DNA of 64,000 bases, taken from the NCBI GenBank assembly GCA_963730115.1, contig CAVSQM010000006.1, forward strand, positions 62,001 through 126,000, written 5' to 3'. This DNA is from DASQFQ01 sp963730115. GTDB taxonomy: Bacteria > Actinomycetota > Thermoleophilia > Solirubrobacterales > Solirubrobacteraceae. Positions 16,581 to 24,304 of this stretch are shown one piece after another. The stretch's first letter is position 1, and each line of letters begins with the position of its first letter. Both the position numbers and the translations under genes were made by a program. The notes beneath the pieces were generated by a model, which had not been told where the DNA came from, made no database searches, and saw only the letters and a program-made list of their open reading frames with translations.

Positions 16581-16589
16581 GACCTTCTC

Positions 16590-17024
16590 CTACTCCTCGC
16601 TCACGAGCGCGGTGGCGCCCCGGATCTCGACCACATGCACGCGGCGGCCCTCCTCGATGACCTCGTCCTCGTCGTAGGCGCGCGCCGTCCACACCTCGCC
16701 GTCGAGCTTCACGCAGCCGACGCCCTCGTCGTTGGCGATCCGCTCGACCACCATCGCCTGGCGGCCGACCAGCGCCGCCGTGCCGGTACGGCTCAGCGCC
16801 GGCATCTTGCGATGCGAGCGCGCGATCGGCCGCAGAGCGGCGAGCGCGACGATCGAGACGAGGAGGAAGACGACGAGCGTGATCGCCGTGCCGGTGCCGG
16901 CGGCCGCCACGAGCGCGGCGACGAGCGCGCCGGCCGCGAACGGGGCGAGGAAGAAGCCCATCGTCGCGATCTCGCCGATGGCGAGCACGACCGCCGCGAT
17001 CAGCCACAAAACCCAAGGGTCCAT
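16590..17024 (-). CDS. NfeD family membrane protein
   Basis: 144 residues with two to three hydrophobic segments (WVLWLIAAVVLAIGEIAT, FFLAPFAAGALVAALVAAAG and LVVFLLVSIVALAAL). A C-terminal OB-fold domain of the NfeD type follows (GRQAMVVERIANDEGVGCVKLDGEVWTARAYDE). It is the short NfeD form without the protease part. It is the known partner of stomatin-like proteins and sits right before one here, with ftsY upstream. Confidence 0.93.
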   Translation of the reverse strand: MDPWVLWLIAAVVLAIGEIATMGFFLAPFAAGALVAALVAAAGTGTAITLVVFLLVSIVALAALRPIARSHRKMPALSRTGTAALVGRQAMVVERIANDEGVGCVKLDGEVWTARAYDEDEVIEEGRRVHVVEIRGATALVSEE

Positions 17025-17051
17025 TGGCTCGAATCTACAGAGTGGCGCGGA

Positions 17052-18044
17052 TCAGGTCAGCAGCGCGCGGGCGAAGTCCTGCGCGTCGAACGGGCGCAGG
17101 TCCTCGAGCTGCTCGCCGATGCCGATCAGCTTGACCGGGATCCCGAGCTCGTTGGCGATCGCCAGCGCGATCCCGCCCTTGGCGGTGCCGTCGAGCTTGG
17201 TGAGGATCACGCCGGTCACGTCGACCGCCTCGCCGAACAGCTTCGCCTGGCGGATGCCGTTCTGGCCGGTGGTGGCGTCGACGGTCATGAGCGTCTCGTG
17301 CGGGGCGTCCGGCATCTGCTTGGTGATGACGCGGCGGACCTTGGTCAGCTCCGCCATCAGGTCGGTCTGGGTGTGGAGGCGGCCGGCCGTGTCGATGATC
17401 ACCACGTCGACGCCGTGCTCGCGCCCGCGGGCGACGGCGTCGAAGGCGACCGCGCCCGGGTCGGAGCCCTCGGGGCCGCGCACGAACTCGCAGCCGGCGC
17501 GCTCGGACCAGCGCTCGAGCTGCTCGACCGCGGCGGCGCGGAACGTGTCGGCGGCGGCGATCAGGACCTTCTGGCCGAGCGTCTTCTGCAGGTGCCAGGC
17601 GAGCTTGCCGATCGTGGTCGTCTTGCCGGTGCCGTTGACGCCAACGACGAGGATCACGGTCGGGTCGGGGCGCAGGTCGATGTGGTCGTCGCCGGTCCTG
17701 GCGAGGTCGGCGAGCAGTTCGCTGAGGCGCTCGGTGAGCGCCTCGCCCCCGGTGATCTGGCCCTCCTCGGCCTCCTGCTCGAGCCGCTCGACGACCTGGG
17801 CGGTCGTGCGGGCGCCGACGTCGGCGTAGATCAGCGCCTCCTCGAGCCGCTCCCACGTCTCCTCGTCGAGGTCGCCCTGGAACAGCGTGGCCTGCACCTC
17901 GGCCTGCAGCGCCTCGCGCGTCTTGCGCATGTTCTCGCGCATGCGCCGGAAGAAGCCGCGCCGTTCCTGCACGCGCTCTTCCTCGGGGGCCGCGGTCGGG
18001 CCGGCGCCGTTGGTGATGAAGAGGTCGAACCAGTCTCTCGCCAC
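17052..18044 (-). CDS. ftsY: signal recognition particle receptor FtsY
   Basis: 330 residues from a GTG at 18044. The N domain (RRGFFRRMRENMRKTREALQ) leads into the SRP GTPase domain: GVNGTGKTTTIGKLA (P-loop), AADTFRAAAVEQL, DTAGRLHTQ, LTKLDGTAKGGIALAI and GIGEQLEDLRPFD. FtsY delivers ribosome-nascent chain complexes to SecYEG. The acidic N-terminal A domain of E. coli FtsY is absent, as is common in actinobacteria. The start is uncertain. The GTG fits a TATTCT box at 18060-18055 that would give an almost leaderless mRNA, and the divergent GNAT gene begins only 21 bases away. Confidence 0.95.
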   Translation of the reverse strand: MARDWFDLFITNGAGPTAAPEEERVQERRGFFRRMRENMRKTREALQAEVQATLFQGDLDEETWERLEEALIYADVGARTTAQVVERLEQEAEEGQITGGEALTERLSELLADLARTGDDHIDLRPDPTVILVVGVNGTGKTTTIGKLAWHLQKTLGQKVLIAAADTFRAAAVEQLERWSERAGCEFVRGPEGSDPGAVAFDAVARGREHGVDVVIIDTAGRLHTQTDLMAELTKVRRVITKQMPDAPHETLMTVDATTGQNGIRQAKLFGEAVDVTGVILTKLDGTAKGGIALAIANELGIPVKLIGIGEQLEDLRPFDAQDFARALLT

Positions 18045-18065
18045 GAGACGCGTGAGAATAGAGCG

Positions 18066-18536
18066 ATGCCCGACGAGATCACCGTGCGCGCCGAGGCCGC
18101 CGACAGCCTGATCGCCGCGCGACTGGTGGACGCGATGGTCACCGAGATGGACCAGCTTTACGCGCAGGGGCCGGGCCGCGGCGTCGGCTCCGGCGCCTCG
18201 CCCTCGGACTTCTCGCCGCCGACGGGCGCGTTCCTGGTCATCTACGCGGGCGGCAAGCCGGTGGCGGGCGGCGGCGTGAAGCGCGACGAGGACGGCGTGG
18301 CCGAGATCAAGCGCATGTACGTGGTGCCGTCGGCGCGCCGGCAGGGCCTCGGGCGGCGGCTGCTCGAGGCGCTGGAGGACGAGGCGCGCGAGCTCGGCTA
18401 TGCGCGGATCCGGCTCGACACCGGCAACCGCCAGCCGCACGCGCAGGCGATGTACGAGCGCGCCGGCTACCACCCGATCGAGAACTACAACGGCAACTCG
18501 ATGGCCTCATTCTGGGGGGAGAAGATTCTTCGGTGA
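18066..18536 (+). CDS. GNAT family N-acetyltransferase
   Basis: 156 residues from the ATG at 18066. The GNAT core is plain: VAEIKRMYVVPSARRQGLGRRLLEALE contains the acetyl-CoA binding R/QxxGxG/A loop, then YARIRLDTGNRQPHAQAMYERAGYHPI. Substrate unknown; the N-terminal half is typical of stand-alone bacterial acetyltransferases. Its TGA is embedded in the GTGA start of the next gene, so the two are coupled. A longer upstream frame in the same phase is only the antisense of ftsY/ffh. Confidence 0.92.
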   Translation: MPDEITVRAEAADSLIAARLVDAMVTEMDQLYAQGPGRGVGSGASPSDFSPPTGAFLVIYAGGKPVAGGGVKRDEDGVAEIKRMYVVPSARRQGLGRRLLEALEDEARELGYARIRLDTGNRQPHAQAMYERAGYHPIENYNGNSMASFWGEKILR

Positions 18537-19270
18537 CCGCGTTCGTGCTCACGCTCGTGGGCGCGGCGCTGGCGGTCGGGCTGGAGCTGCTGGAGGCGCT
18601 CGCGATCGTGCTCGCGGTCGGGTCGGCGCGGCGCTGGCGGGATGCGGTGATCGGGGCGGCCGGCGCGGTGCTGCTGCTCGCGGTCGTCGTCGTGGTGGTC
18701 GGGCCGCTGCTGCTCGGGCGGTTGCCGCTCGAACCGCTGCAGGTGGTGATCGGCACGGCGCTGCTGCTGTTCGGGCTCGAGTGGCTGCGCAAGGGCGTGC
18801 TGCGGCTGGCGGGCCGCCGCTCGCCGTCGAACTCGTTCCAGGAGTACCTCGAGGAGCGCGAGGCGCTCGAGGCGATGGCGCCGGTCCCCGCCGGACAGCC
18901 GGACTGGCCGGCGCGGATCGTGGCGGGCAAGGGCGTGCTGCTCGAGGGCGTCGAGGTGGTCCTCATCGTCGCCGCGCTGGGCGCGGGGCCGGACGGCCTG
19001 GCGCCCGCAGTGCTGGGCGCCGCGCTGGCGGTCGTGCTCGTCGTCGGCGTGGGCATCGCGCTGCACCGGCCGCTGATGCGGCTGCCCGAGTCGCACCTCA
19101 AGTTCGCGGTCGGGGTGGTGCTGTCGTCGTTCGGCGTCGTCTTCCTCGGCGAGGGACTGTCGGTCGAGTGGCCGGGCGGCGACGCGGCGCTGCTCTACGT
19201 CGCGGTGACGCTGCTGCTGGTCGCGTGGGGTCAGGTTGCGGCGTTGTCGCGGGAGCCGGTGGCGGCCTGA
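18533..19270 (+). CDS. multi-pass membrane protein (COG4280-like predicted permease)
   Basis: 245 residues with six or seven hydrophobic helices. Two similar acidic motifs within helices, GLELLEALAIVLAVG near the N-terminus and LLEGVEVVLIVAAL in the middle, recall the paired Glu motifs of FTR1/cation-permease-like families and the uncharacterised COG4280 proteins. A metal or cation transport role is therefore possible but unproven. The GTG start overlaps the GNAT stop (GTGA), and its own stop TGA shares a base with the ATG of the next small membrane protein. Confidence 0.7.
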   Translation: MTAFVLTLVGAALAVGLELLEALAIVLAVGSARRWRDAVIGAAGAVLLLAVVVVVVGPLLLGRLPLEPLQVVIGTALLLFGLEWLRKGVLRLAGRRSPSNSFQEYLEEREALEAMAPVPAGQPDWPARIVAGKGVLLEGVEVVLIVAALGAGPDGLAPAVLGAALAVVLVVGVGIALHRPLMRLPESHLKFAVGVVLSSFGVVFLGEGLSVEWPGGDAALLYVAVTLLLVAWGQVAALSREPVAA

Positions 19271-19465
19271 TGCGCGAGCTGCGCAAGCTCGTGTTCGGCG
19301 AGACGGTCGCGCTGCCGGTCGGCGTCGCGCTCGTGCTCGCGGCGGGGCTGGCGCTCGAGGCGCTCGCCGGCTCGTGGTGGGAGGAGGCCGGGGGCTTCGT
19401 CGCTGCTCGCGCTCGTGGTGGCGGTGCTGGCGGTCTCGCTGGCGCCCGCCCACCGGCGGCGCTAG
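19270..19465 (+). CDS. small two-helix membrane protein, one frameshift
   Basis: ATG at 19270 overlaps the upstream stop (TGATG). The frame starts MRELRKLVFGETVALPVG and VALVLAAGLALEALAG, then shifts at about 19400. Reading CTG CTC GCG from 19402 gives LLALVVAVLAVSLAPAHRRR and a TAG at 19463-19465. With one base removed the product is 64 residues with two membrane helices and basic ends, coupled to the larger permease-like protein. The TAG forms CTAG with the stop of the convergent C45 gene. The single-base shift is probably a sequence error. Confidence 0.6.
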
Positions 19466-20509
19466 AAAGCCGCGGCCACCGGCAGCTCGACCGGCTCGAG
19501 CGGCGCGCTGCACGGCGGCCCGGTGGCGAGCGCGAACGACGGTGCGCGCGGGTCGAGGCGCAGCGTCAGCAGCGTCTGGATCCGGTCGGCCCAGGCGACG
19601 TCGTCGCCATCGCCGTGCCGGCAGACGGGCTCCTCGTCGGGGAGGTGGCTGGCCAGTGCCTCCTCGAGCGGGACACCGGCCCGCGCCAGCTCGAGCAGCC
19701 GGTCGCGGCGCAGGTGCGTGCCCTGCTCGGCCTCGTCGGCGCCCGTGGCGGGCGGTGCGAGGAAGTGGTTGGTGTGGACGAGCCAGCCGCCGGCATCAGG
19801 GTGCAGGACGGTGGCGCCGCCGGGCGATACCTCGACGGTCGAGCAGGTCGCCGGCCGAGGCCAGCGTGATCGCGGACGACGCCGTGACACGGGCCGCGCG
19901 CAGCAGCTCTGCGGCTCCCGCCGCATCTTGCGCGTGTTGCAGGACCAGCCGGAGGAGGACGTGGATCGGCATGCCGCCGGTGCCGCCGTCGGCCGTGCAG
20001 GTGAGGAGGTTGAGCGCGCAGGCGACGCCGTGGTGGTTGAGGCCGAGCTTCGCGAGCACGCCGGCCTCGGTCGCGGTCGTGAACCAGGTGCCGTCGCCGT
20101 GGTGCACGGTCCACAGCACGCGGGAGTCCGCGAGGTCCGGGTGCCAGTCCCAGGTCTGGGCGAGCGTGACGTCCGCGCCGTCGAGGCGGCCGATGACGGA
20201 GCACTCGACGGCCTTGCTCCCGGCCAGCAGCTCGGTGCGCGCGTTGACCGCGAACAGGTCGCGCGCGTCCTGGCCCGCGCCCGCCGCCATGCCCTCGAGC
20301 TCTTCGACGAGGAGCGGCGCCTCGCGGCCGAGCGTCTCCGCGACCGCCGCGCCGGCGGCGCGCATGCCGGTCGTGTCGAGGCCGGCGGACTCCTGCAGCA
20401 GCCGGCGGTAGGTGGCGATCGTGTGCGCGATCGGGTCGCGCTGCGCGGCCCCGAAGGCGCGGCCGCGATCCGCGGGGGCGGCCTCGTGGGAGATGTGGTG
20501 CGGCAGCAC
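19462..20509 (-). CDS. C45 family autoproteolytic acyltransferase/hydrolase, one frameshift
   Basis: Resembles acyl-CoA:6-aminopenicillanate acyltransferase/carcinine hydrolase Ntn enzymes. The catalytic-type cysteine is in KAVECSVIGR, followed by the family segment DGADVTLAQTWDWHP. GLNHHGVACALNLL and SSAITLASAGDLL follow, then after a frame change at about 19850 STVEVSPGGATVLHPDAGGWLVHTNHF. One base in CTGCTCGACCG is probably surplus. Such enzymes self-cleave before the Cys to expose the nucleophile and then act on small amides or peptides. The GTG start shares one base with the stop of the repeat-protein gene (TAGTG), so the two are coupled. Confidence 0.82.
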
Positions 20510-20835
20510 TAGCCGCTCTTCCCGACCTCGCCGACCGCCCCGACCAGGCCCACGCAGCCGATGCACCCGATGCACCCCACGCAGCCGACGCACCCCACGC
20601 AGCCGATGCAGGCGACGTTCCCGGCCCCGCCGACGATGCCGAGGCTGGCGACGGCGACCGCGGTCACGAGGGCGCCCGCCGATCCGACGACGCCGGCGCT
20701 GCCGACCACGCCGGCGCTCCCGACCACGCCGGCACTGCCGACCACCCCGGAGCTGCCCACGACGCCGGCACTCCCGACCACGCCGGCGCTCCCGACGACA
20801 CCCGCACTGCCCACACTCTCGGCCGACTCGCTCAC
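20509..20835 (-). CDS. Gly/Ser/Val hexapeptide- and Cys-triplet-repeat protein, 108 aa
   Basis: From GTG (20835) the product reads MSESAESV, then seven GS(A/S)GVV hexapeptides (residues 9-50) and a degenerate eighth. A hydrophobic linker (VTAVAVASLGIVGGAGNVA) comes next, then seven Cys-Val/Ile-Gly triplets (residues 76-96) and LVG-AVG-EVG-KSG. Glycine thus recurs every third residue for most of the length, and cysteine every third residue for seven turns. No family is recognised. Possible folds are a polyproline-II-type Gly bundle or a membrane glycine zipper. Codons upstream of 20835 lose the G/C third-position bias, which supports this start. TAGGCT at 20848-20843 could be a -10. Confidence 0.65.
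   Translation of the reverse strand: MSESAESVGSAGVVGSAGVVGSAGVVGSSGVVGSAGVVGSAGVVGSAGVVGSAGALVTAVAVASLGIVGGAGNVACIGCVGCVGCVGCIGCIGCVGLVGAVGEVGKSG
20548..20610 (-). repeat. 9-bp tandem repeat encoding Cys-(Val/Ile)-Gly x7
   Basis: Seven 9-base units of the type TGC-(GTG/GTC/ATC)-(GGC/GGG) place a cysteine every third residue, followed by three cysteine-free units (LVG, AVG, EVG). The regular spacing would put cysteines on one face of a three-residue-per-turn helix, or could ligate metal. Confidence 0.75.
20686..20811 (-). repeat. 18-bp tandem repeat encoding GSAGVV x7
   Basis: Seven consecutive 18-base units encode GS(A/S)GVV in the minus frame. Differences between units fall almost only at third codon positions (GGG/GGC, AGC/AGT, GTG/GTC). 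The single coding change makes one unit GSSGVV. Such synonymous drift suggests that the peptide repeat, not the DNA, is maintained. Copy number may vary between strains. Confidence 0.8.
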
Positions 20836-20888
20836 GGGCCGGAGCCTACCCGCGGGAATAGATCGGGCCGGCATGCGTCCTTCAGAAC

Positions 20889-20999
20889 ATGCTCGACTCA
20901 CTCAGCAAGCAACTGCGCGCCCGCCGGCTGATCAACCAGCGCGGCAGCTACCGGCGCAACGACGATCAATACCTGAACCCGCGTCTGCGCTGGCCGTAG
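20889..20999 (+). CDS. small hypothetical protein, 36 aa
   Basis: The frame from ATG 20889 to TAG 20999 lies between the convergent smc and divergent repeat-protein genes. The product starts MLDSLSKQLRARRLINQRG and ends NPRLRWP. It is basic, Asn/Gln-containing and unlike the Ala/Pro/Arg strings typical of chance frames in GC-rich DNA. By eye about 30 of 35 codons end in G or C. No family is recognised. There is no clear ribosome-binding site, but leaderless starts seem common here. Its stop is 8 bases before the smc stop. Confidence 0.5.
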   Translation: MLDSLSKQLRARRLINQRGSYRRNDDQYLNPRLRWP

Positions 21000-21006
21000 C
21001 CGCCCG

Positions 21007-24000
21007 CTACGCCGCCACGCGCGGCGGCAGGCGCCGCGACACGACCTTCGACACGCCGTTCCCGGCCATCGACACGCCGTAGAGGCAGTCGGCGGCCTCC
21101 ATCGTGCGCTTCTGGTGCGTCACGACGATGAACTGCGCGCGGTCCGAGAACCGGCGTAGGACGCCGAGGAAGCGGTCGATGTTGAGGTCGTCGAGCGCGG
21201 CCTCGACCTCGTCGAGGATGTAGAACGGGCACGGCCTGGCGAGGAAGACCGCGAACAGGAACGCGAGCGCGGTCAGCGACTTCTCGCCGCCGGACAGCAG
21301 CGTCAGGCGCTTGGTGGCCTTGCCCGCGGGCGTGATCTCGATCTCGACGCCCATGCCGTCGTCGGGGTCTCCGCTCTCCTCCGACTCCGCCGCGGCCTCG
21401 AGCCGCTCCTCGTCGCTCGGCGACTCCTCCGGCTCGGCGCCGCCGAGCACGGGGCGCGGGCCGGCGTCCTCGCGGACCAGGCGCAGCCGCCCGCGACCGC
21501 CGGGGAAGAGCGCCTCGGCGACCTCCTCGAAGTTCTTGGCGGCGGCGGTGAACGTCTCCTCGAACGCCTCGCGGATGCGCGTGTCGGTGTCCCGGATCAG
21601 GCCCTTGAGCTCGCGCAGCGCGTCCTCGAGGTCCTCGCGGCGGCCCTCGAGCTCCTCGACGTAGGCGATCGCCTCGGCGTACTCGTCCTGCGCGAGCGGG
21701 TTGACGGGGCCGAGCTGCTCGCGGCGCTTCTGGAGGCGCTCGATGCGGGCGGCGAGGTTCTCGCGCTCGCCGTCGGCCAGCGGCTCGTCGGCCGGCTCGG
21801 CCTCGAGCCCGAGCTTGTCCGCCAGCTCGCCCAGTACGACGGCGACCTCGTGCGCGCGGTCGCGCGCCTGCTGGGCGCGCACCTCGGCCGTCGTGACCGC
21901 CTGAGCGCCGCCGTGGAGCCGTGTCTGCGCGGCGTTCTCGGCCGCCGCGCCGGCGCGCAGGTCGGCGGCGAGCCGCTCGCCCGCGGCGCGGTCGGCGTCG
22001 AGCTCGGCCTGGAGCAGTTCCTGGCGCTGCCCGACGGCCATGCCCGCGACCTCGAGGACGGCGACGACGCGCGCCGCCTGCGGGGCGAGCCGGTCGTCGG
22101 CGGCGAGCCGCTCCCGCTCGAGCGAGAGCCGGCGCTCGCGGTCACGGCGCTCGCGCTCCGCCCGCTCGGCGAGCCGGCGCTCGGCGGCGAGGGCGGCGCC
22201 GAGCTGCGCGCGGCGGGTCGCGATCGGCCCCTCGTCGGGCGCCTTGCGCCGCTGCTCGATCAGCCAGCCGGCGTGGCGGACGGCCTCGCCCGCCTCGTCG
22301 CGGGCCCGCGTCGCCTCGCGGGCGGCGCGGTCGGCGTCGTCGCGCGCAGCGTCGGCGGCGGCCACGGCCTGCGACGCCCGCTCCGCCTCGGCCAGCGCGG
22401 CGCGCTCGGCCCGGGCGGCGCGCTCGGTGGCCTGGACGAGCTCGTCGCGACGGTTGCGCTCGGACAGCAGCCGGTCCTCCCCGCCGCCCGGCACCTGCCG
22501 CAGCTCGCGGGTGGCCGGCGACCACACGCGCCCGGAGCGGGTGACGGCGACGCCGCGGAAGTCGGGGTGGAGCCCGTCGAACGACTCGACGACCCAGACG
22601 TCGGCGAGCAGCCCGCGGGCGAGCGACGCGGCGGCGCCCGCGGCGGCCGAGCCGGATTCGGCGCCCGCGGCCGAGCCGGAGCCGGAGGCGGCGGCGCGCT
22701 CGGCATCCACATGGTCGAGCAGCGGCTCCGCACCGGCGGCAGGCGGCGGCGACCCCGCGGACGGGTACGCGCCCGGCGCGGTGGGGTCGCCCGCGGGCAC
22801 GAGCGCGGCGCCGCCGTCGCGGCCTGCGCGCTCGAGCAGCGCGGCGGCCTCGGTGAAGTTGGCGGCCACCGCAGCGCGCAGCCGCGGGCCCAGCGCCGCG
22901 GCCAGCGCGAGCTCGTAGCCCGCCTCGGCCCGCAGCGCGTCGGCGAGCGCCGGCGCGCCGCCCGGGGCGCCCGCGTGCGAGCGCAGGAACTGGTTGACCG
23001 CGGCGAGCTCGGCGCCGACCTTGGCGGCCTCGCGGCGCGCCTTCTCGGTCGCGCCCTCGACCTCGCGCCGTGCGCGGCGGGCCGCGTCGGAGGCGGCGTC
23101 CGCCTCGCGGCGGCGCTCCAGCGCGGCGTCGGCGAGGGCGTCGACGCGCTCGCACTCCTCCAATGCGGCCGCGCGCTTGGCCTCAAGCTCGGCGAGATCG
23201 GAAGCCAGCCGCTCGTGGCGGCTCTGGGCGAGCTCCTCGAGCTCGGCCTCCAGCGCCGCGACCCGCTCCTCCGCGCCGTCGTCGTCGCCTTCGTCGGAGC
23301 CCATCTCGGCCTCGAGGCCCGCCAGCAGCGCGCGGCGGCGCTGGGCGCGGTCGTCGATCAGCGCCACCGCCGAGCGCGCGGACTCGAGCCGCAGCCCGAT
23401 CCGCTCCGCCGCCGAGCGCGCGGCGTAGGTGCGGTTGGCGAGCGCCTCGCGCTCGACCCCGCGCGCGGTCAGTGCCGCCTCGGCCTGCTCGCGGGCCGCC
23501 CGCAGGCGACCGAGCTCGGCCTCGATCGCCGCGTACGCGTCCCGGGCCGCCACGGCCGACGCCTCGGCGTCGGCCAGCTCCGCGCGCGCCACCCGCGCGT
23601 CCTCGCGCGCCAGCGTCCAGCGCGCCTCGTCGGTCTGCCGCGCGAGCCGCTCGTGCAGCTCGGCCGCCTCGGCCTGGCGCTTGAGCGGCCGCAGCCGCGC
23701 CCGCGCCTCGCGCTCGACGTCCAAAGCCCGGTCCAGGTTGTCCTGCGTCCGCTCGAGCTTCAGCTGCGCGCGCCGCCGCCGCTTGCGGTGCTTGCCGAGC
23801 CCGGCGGCCTCCTCGATCAGCAGCCGCCGGTCGCGCGGCTTCGAGGTCACGATCTGCTCGACCCGGCCCTGCGAGACGACCGAGTGCATCTCCTTGCCCA
23901 GCCCGGTGTCCGACAGGATCTCCAGCACGTCCACGAGGCGGCAGCGAGCGCCGTTGACCCGGTACTCGCCCTCCCCCGCGCGGTCGAGCCGGCGTGCGAT

Positions 24001-24297
24001 CGAGACCTCGCCCGCGGGCAGGTCGACCGCGCCGTCGCCGTTGTCGAGCACCACCTCGACCTCGGCCTCGCTGCGCGCCTGCACGCCGTGCGCGCCCGCG
24101 AAGATCACGTCCTGCATCGACTGCCCGCGGACGGCCAGCGGCGACTGCTCGCCGAGCGCCCACAGGACGGCGTCCGTGATGTTCGACTTGCCGGAGCCGT
24201 TCGGCCCCACGACCACCGACACGCCGGGCGAGAACTCCAAGCGCGTGCGGTCGGGGAACGATTTGAACCCCTTCAGCGAGATCGATCTCAGATGCAC
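21007..24297 (-). CDS. smc: chromosome segregation protein SMC
   Basis: 1096 residues, slightly shorter than many SMCs (about 1150-1200). The head N-half has VVVGPNGSGKSNITDAVLWALGEQ (Walker A, residues about 30-38). Two long Ala/Glu/Arg coiled coils flank a hinge (about residues 440-570, with Pro/Ala/Gly-rich inserts). The C-terminal head has the signature LLSGGEKSLTALAFLFAVF and Walker B FYILDEVEAALDD. It compacts and separates chromosomes with ScpA/ScpB, which are not in this window. The start is a GTG (24297) giving MHLRSISLKGFKSF. It follows rnc after 7 bases, the common rnc-smc order. Confidence 0.97.
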   Translation of the reverse strand: MHLRSISLKGFKSFPDRTRLEFSPGVSVVVGPNGSGKSNITDAVLWALGEQSPLAVRGQSMQDVIFAGAHGVQARSEAEVEVVLDNGDGAVDLPAGEVSIARRLDRAGEGEYRVNGARCRLVDVLEILSDTGLGKEMHSVVSQGRVEQIVTSKPRDRRLLIEEAAGLGKHRKRRRRAQLKLERTQDNLDRALDVEREARARLRPLKRQAEAAELHERLARQTDEARWTLAREDARVARAELADAEASAVAARDAYAAIEAELGRLRAAREQAEAALTARGVEREALANRTYAARSAAERIGLRLESARSAVALIDDRAQRRRALLAGLEAEMGSDEGDDDGAEERVAALEAELEELAQSRHERLASDLAELEAKRAAALEECERVDALADAALERRREADAASDAARRARREVEGATEKARREAAKVGAELAAVNQFLRSHAGAPGGAPALADALRAEAGYELALAAALGPRLRAAVAANFTEAAALLERAGRDGGAALVPAGDPTAPGAYPSAGSPPPAAGAEPLLDHVDAERAAASGSGSAAGAESGSAAAGAAASLARGLLADVWVVESFDGLHPDFRGVAVTRSGRVWSPATRELRQVPGGGEDRLLSERNRRDELVQATERAARAERAALAEAERASQAVAAADAARDDADRAAREATRARDEAGEAVRHAGWLIEQRRKAPDEGPIATRRAQLGAALAAERRLAERAERERRDRERRLSLERERLAADDRLAPQAARVVAVLEVAGMAVGQRQELLQAELDADRAAGERLAADLRAGAAAENAAQTRLHGGAQAVTTAEVRAQQARDRAHEVAVVLGELADKLGLEAEPADEPLADGERENLAARIERLQKRREQLGPVNPLAQDEYAEAIAYVEELEGRREDLEDALRELKGLIRDTDTRIREAFEETFTAAAKNFEEVAEALFPGGRGRLRLVREDAGPRPVLGGAEPEESPSDEERLEAAAESEESGDPDDGMGVEIEITPAGKATKRLTLLSGGEKSLTALAFLFAVFLARPCPFYILDEVEAALDDLNIDRFLGVLRRFSDRAQFIVVTHQKRTMEAADCLYGVSMAGNGVSKVVSRRLPPRVAA

Positions 24298-24304
24298 GAA
24301 ACCC

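Noticed and set aside
15861..18536. Very long plus-strand open frame (891 codons) across the SPFH/NfeD/ftsY region
   Set aside because: Its upstream part is antisense to well-supported genes and is Leu/Ala/Asp/Arg-biased; only the last 156 codons (GNAT) are a real gene.
20686..20811. Possible CRISPR-like short repeats
   Set aside because: Units are 18 bases, directly adjacent with no spacers, and encode a regular hexapeptide.
20561..21082. Plus-strand Pro/Thr-repeat frame opposite the Gly/Cys repeat gene
   Set aside because: It has the same synonymous drift as the minus frame because the third positions coincide, but it lacks a promoter-like start, runs on into the smc 3' end, and does not show the operon coupling that the minus frame has.
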